Shown: in pieces, positions 39,961-46,983 of the stretch | How positions within the stretch are numbered: the first letter of the stretch is position 1 | Layout of the letters: the number at the start of each line of letters is the position of its first letter | Source of the DNA: Didemnitutus sp041906465 | GTDB taxonomy: Bacteria; Verrucomicrobiota; Verrucomicrobiia; Opitutales; Opitutaceae | Length of the DNA: 64,000 bases | Direction of reading: 5' to 3' | NCBI GenBank assembly: GCA_041906465.1 | Contig: JAYRJE010000007.1 | Coordinates: 1 to 64,000 of the forward strand | Program-made: the position numbers and the translations under genes | Notes under the pieces: model-generated | The model's database searches: none | The model's input: only the letters and a program-made list of their open reading frames with translations | Told to the model about the DNA's origin: nothing

Positions 39961-41727
39961 TCAGGCGGGGCGGGCGCGGCGCGCCACGCGGCGGACGCGG
40001 AAACCGATGAGGAGCAGGAGCAGGCCGGCGATCAGGTTGTGCGTGGACGGCGCCGTGGCAGACGACGGGAGCGCGGTGCAGAGAATGAGGACGCCGCCGA
40101 GCACGAGCGAGATGGTGCCGATGACGCCGTAGACTGCGAGTCCACTGGTGTTGGCGGCCGGCGCGTCGGGGACCGGCGTGCGGAGGTCGCGATCGAGGAC
40201 GGCGAGTTCGCGGTGCCGCGGATTGTCGGCGCGGAACCAGCGCGCGGACAGCGCGAACACGAGCGAGGCGGTGACCGCTTCGCTGAGGACGTTGCGCGCG
40301 AGCGGGTTTTCCTTCCAAACGCCGAGCACCATGAGCGTGATCGCGACCGCGAGCGCGGCGGAGCAGGCGGCGATGCCCGACCACCACGGCGTGCGGCGGA
40401 AGATCATGCCGAGCGCCACGGGCATCATGAAGGCAGCGGTGAGCGAGTAGTATTGGAGCGCGAAATCGAACGCGCCGCCGAAACGCGGGATGTAGAAAGC
40501 GACCACGATGCCCGCCGCGCCGACGATCAGCATCGTGAGGCGTGCGACGTTGAGCTGGTGATGGTCGGACGGCAGCGCGCCGCGCGCGCGGCGATGCAGC
40601 GGCGCATAGACGTCGCGCGTGATGGTCGCCGCGAGCCAGTTGAAGGAATCGTTGGCCTGGCCGAGCGTGGCCGAGAGCACGGCGGAGACGACGAAGCCGA
40701 TCAGGCCGTGCGGCAGGAGGAGCAGCGCGAGCGAAACGTAGGAGGCCTCGGCGGGCTCCTTGAGCGCGGGCCAGAGTGAACCGATGTCAGGGAAGATGAC
40801 GCGCGCGGCCATCACGGGCAGAATCCAAAGCAGCGGGCCGAAGAACGAGAGGGCGGCGCAGAGCAGCGCCATCTTGCGTGCGCCGCGCTCGTCGGGGACG
40901 GAGTAGTAGCGTTGCGCGAGATGCCAGGCGACGTTGTAGCCGAGGACGCAGTTGATGAAGTAGCCGGTGAGGAACCAGAAGTTGCCCGAGGTGCTTTGGA
41001 GGGTCGTGAGGTAGTAGGGCGGGACTTCAGCGAGGAGACGCTGAAAGCCGGCGACAATGCCCTGACCTTGTCCGAGGTAGAGGTAGGAGACGGGGAAGAT
41101 CACGATCGTCATCACGACGATGATGATCGATTGCACGGCGTCGGAGAGCACAGCGGCCCAGAGTCCGCCGATGACGGTGTAGAGGACCATCACGACGCCG
41201 ACGCAGAGGATGGAGAGTTGCAGGCCGCTCAGCTCGAAACCGAGGAGGTGAAACTCGCGCGTGCCGAAACCGAGCGCGGTCGAGACGAAGATGCAGAGGA
41301 TGTAGAGGCCCTGGCCGATGCCGACGACCTGCGGGACGATTGCGGTGACGGAGTAGAAATAGGTTGTCGATGGCGAATAGCGGCGCGTGAGGAATTGCAG
41401 CGGTGAATCGAGGCGCGCGCGGCGCCACATCTTGGCGAAGTAGAAATAGCCGATGAGGTAGGTCCACGTCGCCATCGTGAAGACGATGATCGAGCCGATG
41501 CCGACGCGGTAGGTGTAGCCGGCCGCGGCGACGAACATGAAAGCCGAGAAACCGGAGACCCAATTCGACAGGCCGGCGAGCACCCACGGAACCTGGCCGC
41601 CGGCTTTGAAGTAGTCGTCGGTGCTCTTGTTTTTCCGCGCGGCGTAGAAGCCGACGCCGATGATGATCGCGAAGTAGAGCGCGATCAGGCCGTAGTCGGC
41701 GGAGTTGACCGTGTTGAAGGTCGGCAT
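39961..41727 (-). CDS. Sodium:solute symporter (SSS family)
   Basis: A 588-residue integral membrane protein with about 13-14 hydrophobic segments. It starts with Y-G-L-I-A-L-Y-F-A-I-I-I-G-V-G-F-Y-A-A-R and contains W-V-L-A-G-L-S-N-W-V-S-G-F-S-A, V-I-G-G-L-W-A-A-V-L-S-D-A-V-Q and S-A-V-L-S-A-T-L-G-Q-A-N-D, all typical of SGLT/PutP-type transporters. It should import a sugar, sugar acid or amino-sugar with Na+ across the inner membrane. Its place between the periplasmic heparinase-like gene and the cytoplasmic hydrolase gene marks the step between outside and inside degradation. Confidence 0.92.
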   Translation of the reverse strand: MPTFNTVNSADYGLIALYFAIIIGVGFYAARKNKSTDDYFKAGGQVPWVLAGLSNWVSGFSAFMFVAAAGYTYRVGIGSIIVFTMATWTYLIGYFYFAKMWRRARLDSPLQFLTRRYSPSTTYFYSVTAIVPQVVGIGQGLYILCIFVSTALGFGTREFHLLGFELSGLQLSILCVGVVMVLYTVIGGLWAAVLSDAVQSIIIVVMTIVIFPVSYLYLGQGQGIVAGFQRLLAEVPPYYLTTLQSTSGNFWFLTGYFINCVLGYNVAWHLAQRYYSVPDERGARKMALLCAALSFFGPLLWILPVMAARVIFPDIGSLWPALKEPAEASYVSLALLLLPHGLIGFVVSAVLSATLGQANDSFNWLAATITRDVYAPLHRRARGALPSDHHQLNVARLTMLIVGAAGIVVAFYIPRFGGAFDFALQYYSLTAAFMMPVALGMIFRRTPWWSGIAACSAALAVAITLMVLGVWKENPLARNVLSEAVTASLVFALSARWFRADNPRHRELAVLDRDLRTPVPDAPAANTSGLAVYGVIGTISLVLGGVLILCTALPSSATAPSTHNLIAGLLLLLIGFRVRRVARRARPA

Positions 41728-41730
41728 GGA

Positions 41731-43815
41731 TCAGACGATCACGCGCGGGAGTTCGCCGGGCCGTGCCTGGAGTTCGACGTGCAGGGCGCGGCCGCGGTGT
41801 TCGCCGGTGATGCGCCAACCGTCGTCGGTTTTCGTCACGGCGAGCTTTCCGTGGGTGATTTCCCGCGGGGCGGTGGTCGTCACGGTGAGGATGGTATGCT
41901 CCTTCGCGGCGGCCGACTCGACTTCGGCGAAGGGGTAAAGGCCTTCAGACTTCGGCAAGTTCAGTTTTCCGGCGCGCGTGCTCACCGTGTTGCCCGAAGT
42001 GTGCACGTTCGCTTGCGCGGTCGCGAGCGGGCGGGCCACGGAGAACGAGGTGCCGCTCGCCGTGGCGACGCCGAGGTTGTCCTCGTTGAAGACTTGGAAG
42101 CGGAGCTGCACCGGCGCGGGCTGCTGCAGCTCGACGCGATCGAGGAGAATCAGAACGTCGGGCTTGAGGAAAATCAGCGTGCGGCGCACGAGCGTCGTGT
42201 GGGGCAGGACCAGGGCGTAAGCTTCGGTGGCGTCGCTGGTGACGGCCATCCAGGTCGCGCCCGTGCGGTAGTCGACGACGCGGGCGTTGGCCCAAGAGGA
42301 GTTCGTGCCCTCGCGTCCGTCGTGATACTGATGTCCCTTGCCGTCGATGAGCACGGCGCTGTGCGCCTCGGTTTGGCGGAGCAGCCAGCGCGGCAGCGTC
42401 GGCGAGTAGGCCGCCTTGAACGGGTCATGAAAGAGACGGTCGCCATGGGCCTTGAGGATGACGCTGTTGCGGTCCGCGTGCTCGTGATTGGCGGGACCGC
42501 CGCTGCGGAGCGCGACCACCGTGTCCCCGGCGGACCAGCCAGTGCGCGAGATGACCCAGTCGTTGCTGAGGTGCACGTTGTGCAGTGCGGACGTCGGCGC
42601 CTTGGCGGGGGCGTCGGGACGATACCACACTGCGGCCTGGAGTTGGCGGAGCGAGCCGGTCTCCTGGGCGACGTGATGGCAAAGCGGGTCGTTGGCGACA
42701 GTGCCGACCCAGCTGGCGACCGTGACGTCCATCGTCGCGCCGGCGTCGCAGAAGTTCACCAAGTCGAGTTCGGGCTGATAATTGATGCGCGGCGTCGCGG
42801 CGTAGGCCGTGCCCATTTTGGTATCGAGGATCGGCTTGCCGCCGCACGGCATCGCCATCGCGAGGGCGTAGCGGATCGTTCCCGGGTAGTTGATGAGGTG
42901 GCGATCGTCGACACCGAGCCGGCGATGGAGGGCTTCCGCGAAGATCGCCATGTGCGAGGTCGTGTAGCCCCAGTAGCCGACGCCCTCGTCGTAGGAACCG
43001 TCGGGGCCATACATGACGGCGAAGGCCTGGGCGCTTTGGCGCGCGAGATCGAGCCACTTGCGCGCGTCGGGGTGGCGGCCGTGCAGCCAGAGAGCAGCGA
43101 GACCGAGGCCGCAGATCGGGATGACCTTGAGATTCGTCGCGTTGAGAATGAGCGGCCAGCGGCTGAGGTCGAAACGGAACGCATAGTCATCCTCGGGATC
43201 GAAGCCCCAGCCGCGCACGCGATCGGGATACTTCATACCGTAGAGCGTGCGGTAGCAGGCGGGGGCGCCCTCGGTGGCGATCTTGGTTTCGACGGCGGTG
43301 CGAAGATCGGCCGGCACTTTGTCGCCGAGCCAATCGAGCGCGTAACACGTGGCGATGGTGGCCTCGGGGGCGCGCTGGAGGCCGATGGTGTCCTTGCCGC
43401 CCTCGAGGAAATAGTCCCAGCGGCGGTAATCGCAGAGGCGACGGAGGGCGAGCAACGCGAGATCGAGGTGCGCGGGTTCGCCCCAGACGACGTGAGCGAA
43501 GGCGGCGTTCTGCACGATTTTCCATGCGCGCATGAAGTCAGCGACGTGGTTGTTCAGTCGCAGTTCTTCGCGAAGAAATTTCGTTTCGGCGGCAACGTCG
43601 AGGTCGCGGAGCATCGCGCGCACTTCGGCGAGGCGGGGTAGCTCGAGGTTGGCGCGGATGCGCGGGAGTTCCGCGGGGTCGAATAGCAGGCCGCGCGCGG
43701 CGCCGGCGGCCGGCGCGGCTGCGGTTTCGGCGGCGACGAGCGGCAAGCGGACGAGCGGCAGGGCCGCGAGCGCAGCGGTGGTTTTGAGGAAGGTGCGGCG
43801 GCTGGAGGCGTTCAT
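41731..43815 (-). CDS. Heparinase II/III-family protein, Tat-exported
   Basis: A 694-residue protein. The N-terminus S-R-R-T-F-L-K (residues 5-11) followed by a hydrophobic Ala/Leu stretch is a Tat signal. Residues about 40-370 form the (alpha/alpha) toroid. From about 380 the heparinase II/III beta-sheet domain is seen (S-G-G-P-A-N-H-E-H-A-D-R-N-S, H-S-A-V-L-I-D-G-K-G-H-Q-Y). The conserved N-H-E-H-A-D motif is the family's signature. Such lyases cleave uronic-acid-containing polysaccharides (heparin, heparan, alginate) by beta-elimination. It overlaps the ROK gene by 4 nt and precedes the transporter by 3 nt. Confidence 0.88.
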   Translation of the reverse strand: MNASSRRTFLKTTAALAALPLVRLPLVAAETAAAPAAGAARGLLFDPAELPRIRANLELPRLAEVRAMLRDLDVAAETKFLREELRLNNHVADFMRAWKIVQNAAFAHVVWGEPAHLDLALLALRRLCDYRRWDYFLEGGKDTIGLQRAPEATIATCYALDWLGDKVPADLRTAVETKIATEGAPACYRTLYGMKYPDRVRGWGFDPEDDYAFRFDLSRWPLILNATNLKVIPICGLGLAALWLHGRHPDARKWLDLARQSAQAFAVMYGPDGSYDEGVGYWGYTTSHMAIFAEALHRRLGVDDRHLINYPGTIRYALAMAMPCGGKPILDTKMGTAYAATPRINYQPELDLVNFCDAGATMDVTVASWVGTVANDPLCHHVAQETGSLRQLQAAVWYRPDAPAKAPTSALHNVHLSNDWVISRTGWSAGDTVVALRSGGPANHEHADRNSVILKAHGDRLFHDPFKAAYSPTLPRWLLRQTEAHSAVLIDGKGHQYHDGREGTNSSWANARVVDYRTGATWMAVTSDATEAYALVLPHTTLVRRTLIFLKPDVLILLDRVELQQPAPVQLRFQVFNEDNLGVATASGTSFSVARPLATAQANVHTSGNTVSTRAGKLNLPKSEGLYPFAEVESAAAKEHTILTVTTTAPREITHGKLAVTKTDDGWRITGEHRGRALHVELQARPGELPRVIV

Positions 43816-44762
43816 GGGGTATTCGGAGATGACGAGAGGTGATAGCGCGCGATGGCGATTGCGGCGTGGCTGCCGATTTGGTCACCGAGGGCGGCGGGCA
43901 CGACGCGGCACGCGGCGACGCTCGGGCCGAGCGCTTCGCGGACAAGGACGGCCTGCATGGCGGGCGCGAGCCATTGCTCGCAACGGGCGTAGATGCTGCC
44001 AATGACGATGCGATCGGGATTCAGCACATCGATGAGCAGCGCGAGACCTTCACCGAGGCGCGTGCCGACTTCCGTCCAGAGTTTCAGCGCGAATGCATCG
44101 CCGGCTGCCGCGGCGCGACCGACGTCCTGCGCGGTGAGTTGCGCGAGCGGTATGGGGCGCAGGAGCGAGTCAGCCGGATACGTGGCGAGACGCTGGCGTG
44201 CGAGTTGCGCGATGCCGCCGCCGGAGCAGAAGCCTTCGAACGAGCCGGCTTTGCCGAAACCGATGGGGCCCTGCGGGGCGAGGCGCAGGTGGCCGACTTC
44301 GCCGGCGTCACCGGTGGCGCCTTCGTAGAGGCGGCCGTCGAGAATCAAGCCCGCGCCCATGCCGGTGCCCATCGTGAGAAAGATGACGTTGCGCGCGCCG
44401 CGGCCGGCGCCGGATTGCCACTCGGCGAGAGCGCAGGCGTTGGCGTCGTTCATGAGCCGGGCGCGGCCGCCGAAGCGGTCGGTGAGCCGCTCGCAAATCG
44501 CGATGCGGTCCCAGCCCGGGAGGTTGGGCGGCGAAAGAATCACGCCGCGCGCGGCGTCGAGCGGGCCGCCGCAGGAAACGCCGAAAAGCGGCGCGTCGAG
44601 CGGGCCGAGGTTCTCGATTTCGGCAAAGAAGCGCGCGAGCGTCGCGTCGGGCCCCGCGGTCGGGAAGCGCACGACCTCGCGCACGCCGTCGGGGCCGTCC
44701 GGCACGCTGAGCGCGCACTTGGTGCCGCCGATATCGAGGCCGATGAGAGACGGGGCGGTCAT
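43812..44762 (-). CDS. ROK-family sugar kinase, zinc site lost
   Basis: A 316-residue protein with the ATP motif G-L-D-I-G-G-T-K at residues 8-15, catalytic N-D-A-N at 105-108 and G-T-G-M-G-A-G at 132-138. ROK proteins usually carry a zinc cluster G-H-x(9)-C-x-C-G-x-x-G-C-x-E. Here G-E-V-G-H is present (154-158), but the cysteines are replaced (P-I-G-F-G-K-A-G-S-F-E). Kinase activity may persist without zinc, as in some glucokinases. There is no helix-turn-helix, so it is a kinase and not a repressor. Substrate unknown; probably the hexose or amino-sugar released by the operon's hydrolases. Confidence 0.85.
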   Translation of the reverse strand: MTAPSLIGLDIGGTKCALSVPDGPDGVREVVRFPTAGPDATLARFFAEIENLGPLDAPLFGVSCGGPLDAARGVILSPPNLPGWDRIAICERLTDRFGGRARLMNDANACALAEWQSGAGRGARNVIFLTMGTGMGAGLILDGRLYEGATGDAGEVGHLRLAPQGPIGFGKAGSFEGFCSGGGIAQLARQRLATYPADSLLRPIPLAQLTAQDVGRAAAAGDAFALKLWTEVGTRLGEGLALLIDVLNPDRIVIGSIYARCEQWLAPAMQAVLVREALGPSVAACRVVPAALGDQIGSHAAIAIARYHLSSSPNTP

Positions 44763-44813
44763 GGTCGAGATCGGCGGAGTGGCGTCGGCGGCGACGAAGT
44801 GGGCGCGGCGAGA

Positions 44814-46448
44814 TTACTTCCGGTAACCCTCGAAGTGCTTCGGATCTTCGGGGTCCTGGTAGCGCGTCGTGTAGGTCTTGTTGCTCGCGGCGAGTTTCAG
44901 GAAGACGTCGACAGGCACGATCTCGACCGGGCCGCGGAGCTGCTTCGTGACTTCGACGAGGCTGTTCACGTCGTTGGACTCGCGGACGTGGATGAGGAGG
45001 AAGTAGGGACGCTTCGCGTTGAGCGCGATGAGCTCGTTGAGGTCGGCGGCGACTTCCTCACGCGGGCGGCGCGGATCGATGTAGTAATCGTAGGAAATGA
45101 GCGGGCGCGTGTCGCGCAGGTCACGCGTTCTTGCGGGACCGTAGCCGTTGATGAAACCGATGACGTCGGGGAACGCGGCGTAGTAGCGGTCGACCGTTTC
45201 CTTCGGGAGGTCGGCGTTGCCGACGTTTCCGTCGGCGGCGGAGTTGTCCATGATCTCCATGACATGTTCGTCGAGGACGGCCATGAGTTCGCGCGCTTCT
45301 TTCATCAGCAGCGGGAAACGGTCGGCGGGAATGTGGTTGGGATACATGTAGCCCGGACCGGAGAGGCCACCGATGAAGTAGTCGTTGGGCGTGGCGCTCT
45401 CGTGGAAATACTCGAGGGCGGCGGGCGAGAATTTCGTCCAGTTCATCGTGACCTGCCAGGCGAACGGCAGCTTGCCGCGGCCGGGCTTGGTCCAGACGCC
45501 GATGCCGATCGAGTCGGATTGGACGAACGCGAGATAGACCTTCGGTTCGGCGGTGAGCTTGGCGTCGCGCCCGACGTGATGGTTGTTGGTGAAGCGGAAG
45601 CCGGGCGTGAACGTGAACTGGCAGTTGAAGGAAATGTTCGGGAGATTGTGCAGGCCTTCCATCTTGAGGCCGTAGCTGGAGAGGAGCGTGGTGTGCTGCT
45701 CCTCGGTGTCTTTGCCGTAGGCGTGCCAGCCGAAGACGATGGAGCCGGGCTTGAGTTCGGAGAACAGGCGCTGGCCGAGCGCGAGTTCTTCGGGATGCGC
45801 GGGGTTGGCGGAGAGATCGTGGAAGAACATCCGCTGCCGCACGCCCCAATCGGCGACGGCGGGCTGGCGCACGGTTCCGCGGTGGCCGCCCATGAGCATG
45901 ATCGCGTCGTGCGTGCAGCGCGACCAGTAGCGTTGCACCGCGTCGGTGTAGATCTGGGCTTCGGTCTGGCCGTCGTAGCGACCGCGCAGGTCGTCATGTT
46001 TCTTCAGGCCGAATTTTTCGACGAGGGCGATCTGCGGGGCGGTGACGACGAGGACGTCGTCGAGCCCCGCGATGGTGAAGGCCACGTTCATTGTCGCCGG
46101 GACGGCCGGGTCCCAGACGACGTAGCCTTTCGCGCTGCTCGCGAAGCGCGCGAGCGCCTCCTCGGCGGTCTTGATCTCGGTGAACTGGACGCCGTGCTTG
46201 CGCTGGTAGAATTCGAAGAGCGGTTCCGTGATCTCCCACTGAAAGTCGCGCGGGTGCACGATGTAGAGCTGCGGGGCGGAGCGGTTCGCGAGGCCTTGCA
46301 GCGAGAGCAGGAGGACTTTTTCCGGCAGGGCGCCGGCGACCTTCCAGTCGCCGTCCCAACGCATGAAAGAGGCATGGCGAGCGGCGTCGGCAGCGATGGC
46401 GGACGCGGCGGTGACGAGGAGGGTGAGGGAAAGAAAGAGGCGGCGCAT
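44814..46448 (-). CDS. GxGYxYP-domain secreted protein 1
   Basis: A 544-residue protein with a signal peptide (F-L-S-L-T-L-L-V-T-A-A-S-A-I-A-A) and the family signature G-P-G-Y-M-Y-P at about residue 370. Other conserved blocks are V-V-W-D-P, D-L-S-A-N-P-x-H-P-E-E, F-G-W-H-A-Y-G-K-D-T-E, E-G-L-H-N-L-P-N, K-P-G-R-G and F-I-N-G-Y-G. The family is proposed to contain glycoside hydrolases with a TIM-like N-terminal part, but none of its activities is firmly established. A paralogue lies at 52,109-53,767. Both follow a small secreted protein in the same order. Confidence 0.88.
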   Translation of the reverse strand: MRRLFLSLTLLVTAASAIAADAARHASFMRWDGDWKVAGALPEKVLLLSLQGLANRSAPQLYIVHPRDFQWEITEPLFEFYQRKHGVQFTEIKTAEEALARFASSAKGYVVWDPAVPATMNVAFTIAGLDDVLVVTAPQIALVEKFGLKKHDDLRGRYDGQTEAQIYTDAVQRYWSRCTHDAIMLMGGHRGTVRQPAVADWGVRQRMFFHDLSANPAHPEELALGQRLFSELKPGSIVFGWHAYGKDTEEQHTTLLSSYGLKMEGLHNLPNISFNCQFTFTPGFRFTNNHHVGRDAKLTAEPKVYLAFVQSDSIGIGVWTKPGRGKLPFAWQVTMNWTKFSPAALEYFHESATPNDYFIGGLSGPGYMYPNHIPADRFPLLMKEARELMAVLDEHVMEIMDNSAADGNVGNADLPKETVDRYYAAFPDVIGFINGYGPARTRDLRDTRPLISYDYYIDPRRPREEVAADLNELIALNAKRPYFLLIHVRESNDVNSLVEVTKQLRGPVEIVPVDVFLKLAASNKTYTTRYQDPEDPKHFEGYRK

Positions 46449-46451
46449 GGC

Positions 46452-46973
46452 TTATTTCTCCGAGACCTTGGTGAACGTGTAGACGAGCGGACGCGGCCGG
46501 CTGTGATGCAGCTCGATCAGCTGCAGCTCACGATCGCCTTCGACGAGGCGGTATTCGGAATAGATCCGCATGACGGTTTCGCCTTGGGAAATCTCGATGG
46601 GCGTTTCGGCCTCGACGCGCAGGGTGCGCCCGGCGTCGAGCCACGCGGCGCGGACGGGCGTGGTTTTGCCCTTCGCCGGATAGAGCGCCATGTGGCGCTG
46701 CTCGACGCGGAAGAATTTCGGCAGCGTGACCGCTTGCGCGGTGTCGACGACGTTGGTGGCGGCGAAGTTGGTGCGGCCCCACTTCATCTCGTGCGCGAGC
46801 GAGACGCGTGAGCCGTCGACGGCGATGACGAGGTCCCATTCGTGCCAGCCATCGAGCGCGGTGCTGCGCGCGCGATCAAGGCGCCAGCGACCGTCGAACG
46901 CGGAAGGCGCGGCGGCGGCGAATAGCGGTAGCAGCAGGAGGAACAGCGGAACGAGACGTCGGAGTGAGGTCAT
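46452..46973 (-). CDS. Small secreted protein paired with GxGYxYP protein 1
   Basis: A 173-residue protein with a signal peptide (L-V-P-L-F-L-L-L-L-P-L-F-A-A-A-A). The mature part is a small beta-sandwich-like domain: F-D-G-R-W-R-L-D-R-A-R-S-T-A-L-D-G-W near the start, K-W-G-R-T-N-F at mid-length, and R-P-L-V-Y-T-F at the end. The same pattern (G-x-W-x-I/L-D-x-A-R-S-T, W-G-R-x-x-F, R-P-x-V-Y-x-F) is seen in the protein at 53,764-54,306, so the two are paralogues. No known family is recognised. It lies 3 nt before the GxGYxYP gene. Confidence 0.75.
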   Translation of the reverse strand: MTSLRRLVPLFLLLLPLFAAAAPSAFDGRWRLDRARSTALDGWHEWDLVIAVDGSRVSLAHEMKWGRTNFAATNVVDTAQAVTLPKFFRVEQRHMALYPAKGKTTPVRAAWLDAGRTLRVEAETPIEISQGETVMRIYSEYRLVEGDRELQLIELHHSRPRPLVYTFTKVSEK

Positions 46974-46983
46974 GGCGGAAAAA

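Noticed and set aside
43839..46811. Plus-strand frame of 990 codons
   Set aside because: Antisense to the ROK and GxGYxYP genes, which have clear motifs, signal peptides and operon spacing on the minus strand.
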